DNA of 64,000 nucleotides from Nymphaea colorata (GCF_008831285.2 NC_045146.1:10920972-10984971); one strand, 5' to 3'. Shown: positions 1-12,430, numbered from the stretch's first letter. Program-made: numbers and translations. The notes: generated by a model not told the origin, from the letters alone.

Positions 1-847
1 TGTTTGCCTTAGATTACTACAGATTTCCTCAGGAGACTGATTTTGCTTGTTAGTTTGATACTTTGGATACGATAAAGTAATGGTCAACCATGATAATCAA
101 GAGATACAACATAAATATGTCCCTCAGGCAGTTTTGCCTTTCAAAGGATGCCATGTGGTCCATGCAGTGTCTGGTGATGTTGTGGAGATGCATGATGGCC
201 ATATTCTCTAACATGGTGGGTGAAACATTTAACTTTTTACCAACCACTTCTGCATTCATTTAGTAGGGAACAATGCTTATTGAACTTTTCACTTTAATAC
301 TTCTATTTTCTTTTGCATGATATTTAGGATTGCTAGTTCATTGTTTTATTACGTATTCTTTTGTCTATATACTAGGTTGTTTAGTTTATTATTTTACTAA
401 TTAGGACGGTTAGATCTTGTTGAGTACAATATAAGTGTTTGACACATTAGTAATGGTCCATTTTACTAATGGGGCTCTTAGGTTAGTAGAAACTTGTAAT
501 ATTTTTTTTATATTATTTTATATTATGTACAACTCAAATAATGGGAATACAAAGAAGCCATACAATTAATAGATTATAGAATGAAGCTAAAACTAGTGTA
601 CTACACATAACGTATTCTTAGTTAACATACAAATGAAACTACAATGTCACTTCAACTTTGTCATTTTCTTCAAGAACAAGTATGTTAATAAAAAACATGA
701 AAACTGAAATAAGTAACAAAATTTTTTTGATATATGTAGTCCATCTTACATATTAAAATGGTACTTGTACATCACATTCAATACACAAAACCATATCCAA
801 GAATCAAGACTTCAACTTTAGTCTGCACATATCAAAAGTAAAAATAG
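1..847. other. AT-rich stretch, no gene recognised
   Basis: I see no domain, RNA gene or clean repeat boundary here. A short minus-strand open frame at 50-259 has no recognisable motif. If the gypsy 3' LTR that starts at 1475 is longer than the 517 bp I can match, this stretch could be its remainder, but I find no match between it and 6210-9803. Confidence 0.4.
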
Positions 848-958
848 CGCTGGGCATCGGGCCAGATACTCAATGGGTACCCGGTACCCGACCCGATTAG
901 AACCGAAAAAACTAGTACAGGTCGGCCCGATGGGGCCCGATGGGGCCTGATTCTGCCA
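848..958. repeat. GGGCC-rich hAT-like terminal fragment
   Basis: This is a short island of alternating GGGCC, CCCGA and GGTACC motifs in otherwise AT-rich DNA, starting with GCTGGGCATCGGGCC. The same style of terminus bounds the well-defined hAT element at 57017-59453. No 8-bp target duplication is visible, so it is either truncated or the LTR copy that starts at 959 broke it. Confidence 0.4.
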
Positions 959-1475
959 TGTACAACCCCTTGTGTCGATTGGCAGCTCCCTAGCTTCTTA
1001 GCTCTTCCAAGGCAGGGATGACAAGCACTTCAACCAGTCCCTCTTAGCACTTGATCTTCACCCTCAAGACACAAGAAAACAAGAATTATTTCTCACTCTT
1101 TTGCAATTTCTAGTTGTTGGGACCTTCCCTTTATGGCTGCAGCAAATAGGAACCTAAATTGTTGCAGTATAAAGCTAAATAAGGCCAATACATGAGCAAC
1201 AATACCTCCTTACAAATTTTCTGAGAATGGCTTCTTAGCTGCCCTCAATCTTTCTCAATTTGTCATTTAATATCTTCAGTTACTACCTCCAGCCATGCGT
1301 ATATTAATTAGCCTCTTTACTTTTCCAGAACTGCACCTCTTTATGACATATTTGACCATTTCAACTGGACTTAACAATTATTTGAATCTACCATTTATAT
1401 ATAAATGAATTAGCCTATACCCATATTAAAGTTTTTTGCAATAATTAAGAAAAAGAAAAAACGTTGGGCCTTACA
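959..1475 (-). repeat. LTR copy (probable 3' LTR) of old Ty3/gypsy element
   Basis: About 517 bp matching 9804-10318 in the same orientation along its whole length with scattered substitutions. Read on the minus strand it begins TGTAAGGCCCAAC and ends in TGTACA, so it has TG..CA ends. A purine tract directly abuts its start at 1476-1487, as expected for a 3' LTR on the minus strand. No target duplication is visible outside either copy. The LTR may once have been longer than the part that still matches. Confidence 0.65.
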
Positions 1476-1487
1476 TCCTTCCTTCCT
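1476..1487 (-). other. polypurine tract of old gypsy element
   Basis: On the minus strand AGGAAGGAAGGA lies immediately before the LTR start TGTAAGG. This is the position where plus-strand DNA synthesis is primed in LTR retrotransposons, and it fixes the element orientation as minus. Confidence 0.6.
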
Positions 1488-2129
1488 AAGAAAAAAATTA
1501 TCCTTGAAATTTGAGCATACCTTGTTGAAACAACTGAGGGTAACTCTTTCTCATGAACACTTTCTCATGTCTTCTCCTGGCTCCCATGTATATTATTTGA
1601 TTCCATGATGCTTCCATTTCACTAGAATTAGTGGGATGGTCTTCATTCGTAACACATGTTCCTTTTAGTCTATGATCCAAAGTGGTTTTTCCTCTATTGT
1701 CATATCTTCTTACAACTCTTTTTCTTCATAGTCTATCACATGTGAGGGATCGTGTACATACTTTCTTAGCATCAAAACATGAAACACTGGATGAATATGG
1801 CTATATTGTAGGGAAAGTGCAATTTGATAAGCAACATCTCCAACTTCCTCTAGAATCTTGAATGTCCCAATGTAACTTGGACTCAATTTTCCCTTCTTTT
1901 TTATTCGAAAAACACTTCTGGTTGGTGATATTTTAACAAATACATGGTCTCCTGCTTCAAAAGTAAGTTCTCTTCATTGTTCATCTGCATAATTCTTTTG
2001 TCGAATTCTTTTGTCGACTCTAAGCAACCAAAAGTTTTTTTATAATTATGTTGACCTGGTCAGTGTAGTGTTAGATTACTAAGGGATCCTCAATCTTGTT
2101 GTCTTCTATCTCAGTCCAACACGATGGTA

Positions 2130-2940
2130 TTCTCTATTCCAATGCTAAAGTGGTAGCTGTTGTTGTTGGCAAATTCGACTAATTTTACATGTTTATCACA
2201 TTCACCTTTTCATTCCAAAACACAAGCTCTTAACATATCCTCAAGAGTCTGGATGGTTCGCTTGGATTGCCCATCCCTTTGCAGATGAAATGTTGTAGTT
2301 AATTTTAATTTTGTTCCTAAGGCTTCCTATAACATTCCCCCAAACTTAGGTGTGAATCTTGGATCTTTGTCGGAGATGATTGATTTAGGGATTCAATGAA
2401 GTCTCACAATTTCTTCAACATATAAATTAGTCAGACTTTCAGGTGATTGTGTAATCTTATGAGAAGGAAGTGTGCAGATTTAGCTTGGCAGTCTACCACT
2501 ACCCAAATAGTGTCATCTTGTCATTGAATACGTGGTAACCCCACTATGAAATCTATGGTTATGTCTTCTCCTTTTCATTAAGGAATCTTCATTCATTGCA
2601 TTAAGCTACCCAGTTTCTGATGTTCCACTTTAACTTGTTGACACACCAAGCACCATGAGACGAACTCAGCAATCTCTTTCTTCATTCCTAGCCACCAAAA
2701 GTTTCTCCTTGTTTTTTGATACATCTTGGTGCTTCTCATATGTATGGTGTGTTTTGATTTGTGTGCCTCTTCTAGCAACTTGTTTTTCAATTCTAGGTCA
2801 TTTGGAACCCATAATCTACTATTAAACCATATGGATCTATCATCATCTTCATAATAATGAGTTTCTTCTTTGTGACACTCAAGCACCAACTTCGCCATAT
2901 TCAGGAATCTATTTTTGTTTCTCAATAATTTTCTCAAGGA
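2130..2940 (-). pseudogene. Ty3/gypsy integrase, decayed
   Basis: The N-terminal zinc-binding part is readable at 2593-2937: an H-x3-H pair (HKSKHTIH), the motif FWWLGMKKEI and C-x2-C (CLVCQQVK). Lower down, minus-strand frames give the core-domain phrases DFIVGLP and DDTIWVVVD, then a QRDGQS-like phrase and a segment resembling the end of the core. Several stops and frame changes separate these pieces. Integrase would insert the element cDNA into the genome; this copy cannot make a complete enzyme. The order integrase-after-RNase H identifies the Ty3/gypsy group. Confidence 0.75.
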
Positions 2941-3039
2941 ACTTATGTCTAATTAACGCCACACACTTCACCTTCCATTATCATCTTGCAATAGACGCCA
3001 TTATGCAAAGTCTTTCACAATTTTCATGTCCGCATTAAC

Positions 3040-3430
3040 AGTCCATCAGCTTTAGCAGCGACCTTTCTGCTGAGTGCATCAGCTACCACATTAGCCTTTC
3101 CTGGATGATACTTTATCTCAAAGTCATAATCTTTAAGATATTTCAGCCACCTCCTTTGTATTAGATTCAATTATTTCTGTGACAACAAATACTTTAGAGA
3201 TTTGTGGTAAAAAAATATTTCAAATTCCATATCGTAGAGGTAATGCCTCCATATCTTTAATGCAAATACAACGGCCCCAATTCTAGATCATGTGTTGTAT
3301 AGTTTTTCTCATGTGGTTTCAGTTTTCTAGAGGCATATGCTATGACTCTGTCTCCTTACATAAGCACTTCTCCATAACATGTTCCTAACATATCAGTATA
3401 TACCACAAACATTTTTATCCCTTTTGGTAA
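3040..3430 (-). pseudogene. Ty3/gypsy RNase H, decayed
   Basis: Minus-strand frames contain FVVYTD near the upper end (first catalytic Asp region), [15 protein letters not shown] in the middle and [20 protein letters not shown] at the lower end, all characteristic of gypsy RNase H and its connection to integrase. A stop and a frame change interrupt it. It lies between the reverse transcriptase and integrase remains, in normal pol order. Confidence 0.7.
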
Positions 3431-3799
3431 ACTTAGAATTGAGGCGTTTGTCAAATTGTCCTTCAACATTTGAAAACTCTTCTGACAGTCTTCTGTCCAT
3501 GTAAATTTAACTCTCTTTTATAGCAGTTTAGTCATTGGGGTTGCAATTTTGGAGAAATCCTCAATGAACTTCATGTAGTAACCTGTCAAACCAAGGAAAC
3601 TCCTACTTTTAGTTACATTGGTTGGCGCATTTTATTGTTTTATAGCTTCTACTTTGGCCGGATCAACTGACACACCCTCCTTAGAGATTATATATTCCAA
3701 AAAATTTACTTTGTCTAGCCTTGAGTATTTGGCATAGAGTTGATTTTGCCTCAATATTTTTAACACTAGCTCGAGATGTATCTCATGTGAAGTTTCACA

Positions 3800-4210
3800 C
3801 TCTGAGTACACTAGCCTGTCATCAATGAATACTATGATGAATCAAACTAAGTAATCATGAAATAACTAACACATGAGATCCATGAAAGCTGCGGGTGCAT
3901 TTGTGAGTACGAAAGGCATCACTCAAAACTCATAATGCCCATAGCGTATGCAGAATGCTGTTTTGGTAATATTTTCTTCCTTAATCTGTAATTGATGATA
4001 TCTCGATCTTAAGTATATCTTGGAAACCATATTTGCATACTTTAATTGATCGAATAGATCTTCAATTCTAGGAAATGGATATTTAAATATCTTTGATTGT
4101 AACCTGATTCAACTTTCGGTAATCAATACATAATTGCATTGACCCATCTTTCTTCTTCACAAAAAAGACCGGTGCTCCCCAAGGTGATACACTTGCACGG
4201 ATGAATCCCT
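3800..4210 (-). pseudogene. Ty3/gypsy reverse transcriptase, decayed
   Basis: On the minus strand the conserved block [17 protein letters not shown], then [14 protein letters not shown], is readable near 4090-4207. MPFVLTNAPAAF follows and then FIDDRLVYS at about 3803-3835, carrying the two catalytic aspartates. The usual F-G-L of the FGLTNAPAAF box reads F-V-L here. At least three stops lie inside the domain, so it is inactive. The pattern is typical of plant chromovirus-type gypsy elements. Confidence 0.8.
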
Positions 4211-4412
4211 TGTTGGATAAATTTTAGATTTGTTTCTTTAATTCTTTCAGTTCTACTGGTGTCATTCTATACAAAGCCTTAGAAATTGGTGCAATTCCCG
4301 ATATCAACTCAATACTAAACTCAACCTGTCGTACAGGAGGCAATCAAGGTAAATCTGCAGGGAACACGTCTACGAAGTTCTTTACCATAGGCACCTCATT
4401 GATGGATGTTAA

Positions 4413-4919
4413 TTATAAGTCAGTTGCATCCATACTAACCAAGTAGGCAGTGCACCCATTTTCCACATATCCTCTCACCTTAATTGCTGAAACAATTAAC
4501 TTTCTTTGGTCTTGAGGTGTTTTTACCTCAAATTCTATCTTTTGAGCATCCTTCATATGAATCTTTAGTTTTTTCCTTCTACAATATATAGTCACATAAT
4601 GATGATACAACCAATCTATTCCTAGGATTACGTCATACCTCATCATATTTATTGCCAAGAGCTATGTTGGTAATAAATATCCATGTATCTCTATTCTGAC
4701 ATCTTCCAAATATGTTTTGCATGTATCTTTGCTTATGGGTGTAGTAACTAACAATTCATACATCATGTTCTTTTCTTCTATCTTTAAGAGTTCAACAAAT
4801 ATTTTAGAAATAAATGAATGTAATGCATAAGAATCAAAGATAATATGTGCCCAATGAGAATGTACTAGGAGTGTGCCTTCAATCAGGTAAGTGGATTTCA
4901 AATCCTCTACTGTGGTCAC
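4413..4919 (-). pseudogene. Ty3/gypsy aspartic protease region, decayed
   Basis: Two open segments (4662-4919 and 4413-4658) cover the protease. The upper holds IIFDSYALHSFIS, a changed form of the usual D-S-G-A-(T/S)-H-S-F-I active site in which the Gly is lost. The lower has MRYDVILGIDWLYHH, matching the conserved ILG-x-DWL block. Loss of the active-site Gly and a stop between the halves show that it is dead. Confidence 0.7.
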
Positions 4920-4974
4920 ATAAACTCTCCCAGGTACCTTTTTTTTCTACTGGCTGGTTGGCTGCACCACGCTT

Positions 4975-5065
4975 ATGTTTAGCCTCTTTCTTCTTTGGGC
5001 ATTCATGAATAAAATGCCCATTTGTCCCGCAGTAGAGACATGTCCCAATATCCCTATAACATGGT
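4975..5065 (-). pseudogene. Gag zinc knuckle remnant
   Basis: In one minus-strand frame the phrase CLYCGTNGHFIHECPKKKE gives C-x2-C-x4-H-x4-C, the CCHC nucleic-acid-binding knuckle at the end of Gag. It is out of frame with the neighbouring open segments, which shows frameshift decay. Confidence 0.65.
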
Positions 5066-5244
5066 TAGCGTAGATGTTGGCGATGACAGTTGGAGCACTC
5101 CTCGTCCTTCTTGGTTGATGATGGCCTTTGTTTCTTGAACTCATCCCCCTGCTTCATCATGTCACTGTCTTTCCTCTTGAAAATGTTCAGCTTTGACTTA
5201 GGCTGGAGAATTTCATTCCTCTTGCATGTCCCATGAGTTCTCTT

Positions 5245-5517
5245 TCAATCTTTTTCAAAGTTTGTGGCCATGTCAATTGCATCGTCTAGATCTCTTGTGT
5301 GACTACCCATTACCTTGCTCCTCAACCCATCTTTGAGTCCTCTAATAAATTTATTTGATCTATCAGCATTTGAAGTATACACATGTGGGTAGTACTTCTC
5401 CAAGTGCCTACATTTGACCACATACTCGTGTAGGCTCATCTTTCTCTGTTGAAGATCCAAAAATTCTTGTACGTATTTTTTCCATGTGAAGTCTGGTATC
5501 AAAGCATGTGTAAACAC
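5245..5517 (-). pseudogene. Ty3/gypsy Gag (capsid part), decayed
   Basis: A 90-residue open segment carries the retrotransposon Gag pattern: a FTWKKYVQEFLDLQQRKMSL block, then EYVVKCRHLEKYYPH and a RFIRGL-like phrase (KFIRGLKDGLRSKV). Gag forms the particle that packages element RNA. Upstream N-terminal sequence continues to about 6000 with stops. It is followed, in order, by knuckle, protease, RT, RNase H and integrase remains, so this is one full-length but decayed element. Confidence 0.75.
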
Positions 5518-6190
5518 CTCTTTGAATTCCTTTCAAGTTGCTTCGTGATTAGTGAACTTCACCTCACGCTGTATCTGCCACCATTCTTCAGCATTTCCTT
5601 TCAGCATAAAGGTTCCAAATTGAACCTTTTTGTTGTCAGACACATCTAAAGTTAAAAGTTTTCTCAGTTTCTTTTATCAAGTCCTCTACATCAGCAGTTA
5701 TGTCATTCTCATGATACTTTGGTGGATGAAAATTCATAAAATGGTTTATGAGTTATGCCTCTTGCATCATAATTCCTTGTCCTATTCGTATCTGCACTAT
5801 TCCCACCCAAAGGAGCAATTTGCATAGGTCATGAAATAAGCCAGTAATCATATGCAAGGTGTTCATAATGAACTCTTGTTGTTGTTAGATGCTTCCAACT
5901 GGTGTCCCAGATCCAGTAGGGTGAGTTCCAACATTTTGACTCCTAGTGTTGCGAGGACCTCTGTCTCTTCCTCTAGTATCCTTCTCTAGTGCACGCAATT
6001 TGAACTACACCATAAGGAGGAAACAAAAACATAACTATTGTGTTTGTAAATAAAGCAGACATTTAGGACTAATATAAAACTTTGAAACTCAACGTTCACA
6101 ATTAATTGAAAACATCCTTCAATAACAGGCTTAGTTGACTTTTCCTCTGCTTGTGATCAACATTGGCATTGAACATGAATTCTAGACACT

Positions 6191-6209
6191 ATGCTCTTAT
6201 ACAAAAGTT
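6191..6209 (-). other. possible primer binding site of old gypsy element
   Basis: On the minus strand TTGTATAAGAGCAT resembles the initiator-Met tRNA primer site TGGTATCAGAGC with changes, and follows a CA dinucleotide ending TCATGACA. That would place the end of the 5' LTR near 6209. The matching LTR copy starts far away at 9804, which is not explained (see findings). Confidence 0.4.
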
Positions 6210-6228
6210 GTCATGACCCAAGTTTTTT

Positions 6229-7381
6229 ATGCAATTTTTTTTTATAATAACAGAAACAAACATTGAGTCATACTCTAAGCAAACTTGAGTAATGACTAAG
6301 ATGCAAAAAGTCAAACACCAACAAACATCCAACACTATTTTAAGAGATACCCTTTTTTTATCCCACACAAAGACACTTAGACTCAAACAACTAAAATATC
6401 TACAAAGCTCAAACTCGATGAAGTGTCTAGATCGTCAATGCTGGTCCATCACAAAGACTGAGGATGTCAATCTAGTAGCCCCGCAATCTCTCAAGAACTA
6501 CCTATAGAGATAGAAAGAAGGGTCAAATTCATCTAAGTATGGTAATGTCCAGCCATAAATGGAACATGATCTGGCAAAATAAGTATATAATTATGTCAAA
6601 CAAATCCATATGAGGACTTTTATGGTCGGCATCCATAAGTCCTCAATTCATAAGGCACCTTAGAGTTATATCTTATTATCATGAATGATGTATACATGAC
6701 TTGCTTATGTTGCGAAGTTAAAATGGTGGTCTATTAACAATGAACATAATCATTCTAACGAACAAACAATAGAAAACCCTGAAAGCACAACTAACAGGTA
6801 GCACAAAACAGATCAAGGGTAACCTATAGTGAAGCTTCCTGAGATATCTCAGATCACCGCTGCAGCAGAAGGGTCTAACCACCAGTATTACCCGAAGTAA
6901 TAAACCAGCCCTTATAGGCACCTGGGTTGAGGAACTAGGAGACATCTTGCTCTCCAAACAAAAGTTTCACAAAACCACAAACCTTGTGCCACCCAATACC
7001 CTATGGACCATCCAGTGCTGACAGAGGAGTGTGCGACCACAGTAAGCTCATGTGCGCCACTACCTCTCGAGATATAACCAGCCACTGGAAAAAATCTCGT
7101 ATTCACACTTGCATGTACCATTGCATAAAACATAGTCCATGTCTTCTTCAATGCATCCAAATACGAGGGTTTACCTTTACTAGATATAGTTTAGTAACTC
7201 CCAGGAGAGCCAACGTTAGGTACCATTCCCAAGATATAGTTGTGTGGGATAAAAAAAGGGTATCTCTTAAAATAGTGTTGGATGTTTGTTGGTGTTTGAC
7301 TTTTTGCATTTTAGTCATTACTCAAGTTTGCTTAGAGTATGACTCAATGTTTGTTTCTGTTATTATAAAGAAAAACTGCAT
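6229..7381. repeat. long inverted repeat, 140-bp arms
   Basis: The arm 6229-6370 is nearly identical to the reverse complement of 7240-7381 (a few substitutions and one or two length changes in homopolymers). About 870 bp separate the arms. Because both arms carry the same open frame, the same predicted peptide appears on opposite strands. A transcript through both would fold into a long hairpin. The arms do not coincide with LTR ends, so this looks like an inverted duplication rather than a transposon's termini. Confidence 0.8.
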
Positions 7382-7503
7382 CAAAACTATATCTGGTAAA
7401 GGTAAACCCTCATGAATATTCAATTTCCAAGAATTAGGGACAACCACAATAACACACATTTCAGGTATAAACTACCAACCTTTGTTTATTTAAGGTCCTT
7501 TAT

Positions 7504-7622
7504 CAATTCATGAATATGTGCATCCACTGGTATCAAATACACCTCAATATATATAACAATTCATGAATATGTGCATCCACTGGTATCGAATACACCTCAA
7601 TATATATATATATATATATATA
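7504..7622. repeat. 53-bp tandem duplication plus (TA)n
   Basis: The unit starting CAATTCATGAATATGTGCAT at 7504 recurs at 7557 with one clear substitution. The second copy runs into an uninterrupted TA microsatellite ending near 7622. Confidence 0.85.
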
Positions 7623-9803
7623 TTCATTATTCATGTGTCAGCCATCAGCTACTATTAATTTAGGATTCTAGATGTAACCATACCCTTATATTAGTTCATA
7701 TATATATTCATTTAACTTTATGTCCTTCCATTCTTAGTTTAGTATATTGTCCTCTAAATAACCATTTCATACTGAACAGTCAAGTTGATGAGGGGTTTGA
7801 TAGACACTACTGCATTCATTACAATTGTGTGTACACTGCTGAAACTTATGTTTTCTTCATTGGTAGAGGCAATCTGTCTAGATCAGCCAGAAGCCATCAC
7901 ACATACTGACAATTTCTGACCTGCACATTTTCTTATAAATTACACTCAGAAATTATAGTGCAGGCTTACATCCCTTTGTGATTCTATACACCACTACAAG
8001 CACCTATTCTGGGGCTTAATTCATTCTCACAGTGTAAGACCTATCATTTTCAGCATTCATGACTTAGAATTTCTGATTCTATAAGCCAAACCTTTCGTAA
8101 ACTACTGTATGAGTCATGCAATCTAAACCTTGAACTTACCTACTGTCCTTCATAGTTCATAAAGCTAACAACATACAAAGTTAGGAGTGGGGAAAAAAGA
8201 AGGGTATAGCTCGAACATGAGCAAGAATTATGCAAACAGTTTGAGCTTGATCATAACTCATTCGACAAGCTAACTTAGCTTTCTAAAAGAACACGCGCTT
8301 TACAAAAAGACTAAACTAGGAGGTACACTATTCAATCACATGAGATTATAGCCAAAACATATTTCTGATTTTCCTTTAGCTCTCTGTGTTTTCCTTTTTA
8401 TGAACTTTACTTCTTCCTCGTGCATATCCATGCTTGAATCAGTCCTTTGGTTCTTTGGCAGGAATAGTAATTTGTGCTTAACACAAAATTCTCTTTTGGT
8501 TCTCTAATTAAGTATTTCACTTCCTTTTAATGTTTGAATCATAAAATGGGAAAAGAACAGTTCTTGCCTCTAATATGATGGTTTCTGTACCTATTATCTA
8601 TATTTTATTCGTATGAGGAGATCCTTGTCACTCCATCCATGTAGCGGACAAGAGATCTTATTAAATCTGATTGCTCAGATTAGCTTCTACCAATTCTGTT
8701 CCATGCAAACATCACATCCATAGTGATAACTAGCAAGTTCTTGCAGACTTGTATCATTTGTATAGCTAGTTAAGATAACATCTCAAGAAGCATACATGTG
8801 TAACATCATGGAACCTCAGTAGGTTATGTATGTTATGTGTTCTTGCTCAACAGAGTCAGTCATATCTAAAAGTGTGTAAATCCTGCAGAAAATTAGGGTT
8901 TCTAATCCATAGGCATATCATAACATGAAGTCTTGTCCAAACAAGCATTACTCAGTTTAAACATATAAATTTCTCATGTATGGTCATCATGTCTCATACA
9001 TTCTTTTCAATTATTTCCATCCAGCACCCAATTAGTTTTTGAAATTACAAGGAAAGTTTTATGATCAGACCTACAACCTCCCCATATAGTTTTCCCCTAG
9101 GCCCAGTCTCTTAAAGACATGCTGCCTCATTGCATGCTAAGCCTCTTGTAAAACTAATTTTCCTTTTTGATGCTTTATATCATTTCCAGCATGGTATTCT
9201 AACACAACAACTTTATTCATGCTCTCAAATGTACACGCACACACATCTATGTATATACATGATTACATAGCTACCTTTATGCAAATCTTGTATGCAATTA
9301 TATCCCTGTTTGCAACTAAATATAGTAAATATGATTAAAACTTCATGTTGTACCTTGAACTTAGACTACAGTACACTACAGTCTTCACTGCTACAGTCAT
9401 ATTCTTGGTCGTATACTTTCCATTTTTCATTGTCTGACCACTGTATGGGCTATAGCACAAAGAACAATAGGTTGATGCATGTTCTTGGTACATAAACTTA
9501 TGGGCATATATAGCTGATTTCCATCATGATTAGCTGTATTGAACTGTTTTTAGCCTAAAATTTCCATCAACAACTTATTCTCTTCTTCAAGTCCTTCTAA
9601 ATGAATCTACACATTACTATACATATACACTCTAGTATGCTTGTGTCTTTATCTATAAGCGCAACAAAATTTACATGGACTACATGCTGCACATATGGTC
9701 TGAACATTTCCATACCTTATTGCTCCAAGGTGCAATCAATTCAATTTGCTTGCAGAGCTGACACTCCAAGGCGATCCAGCTGGATACCCAGGGTTAGTCG
9801 AAC
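7623..9803. other. AT-rich stretch, no gene recognised
   Basis: No coding motif, RNA gene or clear repeat boundary is visible. By position it lies between the gypsy coding region and the upper LTR copy, so it may be element leader or LTR sequence or later insertions that can no longer be recognised. Confidence 0.4.
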
Positions 9804-10318
9804 TGTACAGCCCCTTGTTTCGACTGGCAACTCCCTAGCTTCTTACCTCCTCCAAGGTAGGGATGACTAGCACATAAATTAGTCCCTCTTAGCTCTTGAT
9901 CTTCACTCTAAGATACATGAAAACAAGAATTAGCTCTCACTCTTCTCCAATTTCTAGTTGCTGGGACCTTCCCTCTATGACTTCAACAAATAGGAACCTA
10001 AAATGTTGTAGTACAGAGTTAAACAAGGCCAATACATGGGCAGCAACACCTCCTTATGAATTTTCTAAGAATGGCTTCTCAGCTGCCCTCAATCTTCCTT
10101 AATTTCTCATTTAACATCTTCATTTACTACCTCTGGCTATGCATATATTAATTAGCCCCTTTACTTTTCCATAGTTGCACCTCTTTATGACATATTTGAT
10201 AGTTTCAACTGGGCTTAATAGTTATTTGAATCTACCATTTATATATAAATGAATTAGCTTATACCCATATTAAAGTTTTTGCAATAATTAAGAAAAAGGA
10301 AAAATGTTGGGCCTTACA
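9804..10318 (-). repeat. LTR copy (5' LTR or solo LTR) of old gypsy element
   Basis: Direct-orientation partner of 959-1475: both run from TGTACA to GGGCCTTACA on the plus strand. By orientation it would be the 5' LTR, but no primer site can be recognised directly inside it. It could instead be a solo LTR of the same family. Substitutions between the copies are frequent, so the insertion is old. Confidence 0.65.
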
Positions 10319-12039
10319 AAGCATATCCACCTTTGCACATTTAGCCTTTACCTCAGGGACCGTAGCACATGTTTCGATCTTAGATACTCTCACACATGTT
10401 ACTTTGATCTCATCGTATCATGTGCATAACACAACTAACTTCTTTTGAAAAGTACTGACTTGTTTTCTAATTATGTATTTTGTGCTTCAAGCTGACTTTT
10501 ACTTGTACTTACATTAGAAAACTATGAAAATTTTACACGTAGTTTTCGCACTGTACATACCCAACCATGTCTTTCTTCTCTCATCACTTGGAATAGCACA
10601 TTATTGCTCCCATGTGAATCGGATGTTTCCTTGGCCAAAGTAACTATCTTTTATTTTAGTTTTTCCTAATGCATTACATGTAGAGAATGTTAATGTACAA
10701 TAACATATATACTCTTGTGTGAATAACAAATGTATACAACACTTACTCTAACATTGGTAGTTTGGGGCTTAGAGTAGTTTGCATTAGTGTTGCTTTGAGT
10801 AACAATAAAAACTTTAGCACATGAAGATTCAAGTTCATCATCTCCAAATTGTACAAGCGAATATATCAAATTGAGTATGTGATATATGTATAGTTCAATG
10901 TTATTCAATTAGAAATATGAACTCAAAATAATGTCAAATTATCATTTATCTTCTTTACTTTAAATAGTGTGAAGTTATGTGTACTTGTGGTGTATTGGTG
11001 ATTCAGTTGTGTACACTTTTTGAGTATTTTTTTTCACTAACTTCCTATAAATTGTTACATCATATATGATACGACTTATACTAAGATTTATAGCTCAAAT
11101 TAGTTTTCACTGAATTTATACATTGCATACATTTTACCCTTATACATCAAAATGCTTCATCATATATTCCAACTAATCATTTGGAATCTTGTACTTAGCA
11201 AGTTGGGTTTTACGAGCTTCAAAAGTTTGAAAACATTTGTGTACTTTCCTCAATTGATATCTCAATGATCTGAAGAGGCGTGTGTACTCTTGTAATGCCA
11301 CTTGCATATGGCCAACTTATGTTCATAAAGTTGGCCGATATGAATGTCAAAATTTTCTTTTTTAAAACACATAACAAAGTATAAGTGTGAATAAATGGTA
11401 TGTAATATTCAATCGTTAAATTTTAAGTAGAAGACAATAATAACATGCAGGTGTTTCTAAAAAACTACTTCAAATGAGTTGGACAATCATTCTAATCACT
11501 AAAGAATCATTGGTTTGCATTCCAAGTTAGACAATAATATGTTGTCAAATATTGTCCTTCGCTATCGATTTGGCTGTCCAAGGATGTCACATAGTTTATG
11601 TTTGTGGTTATGTCTCAAATTTGTAGAGAGCTTGAATCAATCCCACATGTTTCTTGGAGAGGGTACTATAAACAAGTGAATTAAAACATAATTAACCTTA
11701 GTGATTGAAAATATAATAATTAAATATCAATGTTACCTGAAAAGATTCATCTCACGTCTATCTACTATGCTCTCATACATCGATGGTATATATTTTGTTG
11801 AGAAGTCATCCAACAAAAGAACATATTGTCACATAATAAATGACTATATGTTTAAACAAGTGTCGGACAATAGTTACATCATTTACAATGCAAAACAAAT
11901 GCATCATTTATCAATGCAAAATGGCATAAAAAAGTTGTCACGTCAATCCATGGAGAAATACATAACTACTATGATGAATTAACTATATAAATAATAGTAT
12001 ATGCATAATTTGTATCAACTATCTCTAAGAGAATGATTG
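10319..12039. other. AT-rich stretch, no gene recognised
   Basis: Short open frames on both strands (for example 10690-10908 minus, 11701-11982 plus) carry no motif I recognise. It lies downstream of the CACTA transposase remains on the minus strand, so it may hold that element's 3' part. Confidence 0.4.
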
Positions 12040-12044
12040 GCAAC

Positions 12045-12430
12045 AAATTTTTTTACATTCTTCCTAACCCAAGTCACATTATCATTGATATCATCAGCAT
12101 TAGCATCATCATCTTGCATATTATGCAGGTCTAAATCTATATTACAATCATTATTACTGTCAACCAATTCCCTTTCTAAAATGTCATACATATCTCTAGG
12201 TCTTGTTTTAATAACGTGTCAATCACTTTCTATCAGGTCTTTTACATAAAGAACATATTGTGCTTGTGATGCTAAGATGAAATGTTCATCTTTCATACAT
12301 CTGAAGTTGATGTTGATGTGTGAATCTAAATTTGTCTTGTTTAATGCTATAACCATGTGAACTATGTACATCGTACCACTCAAATTTGAATCAAACAAAC
12401 TTTAGAGTCCTTGTCATAACCAATCTTAGG
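12045..12430 (-). pseudogene. CACTA transposon C-terminal region (DUF4216-like), decayed
   Basis: On the minus strand one frame reads FKFEWYDVHSSHGYSIKQDK and another reads FILASQAQQ-like sequence (HFILASQAQYVLYVKD) followed by VIKTRPRDMYDIL. This order is typical of the DUF4216 domain in CACTA (En/Spm) proteins. A frame change and an in-frame TGA break it. An acidic tail rich in Asp and Asn and the phrase VTWVRKNVKKFV follow. Its biochemical role is unknown in the family. Confidence 0.7.

Noticed and set aside
6984-7415. 143-residue plus-strand frame whose C-terminal half is also found on the minus strand at 6189-6386
   Set aside because: The match is explained by the inverted repeat; the peptide has no known motif, so I treat it as a repeat and not a protein family.
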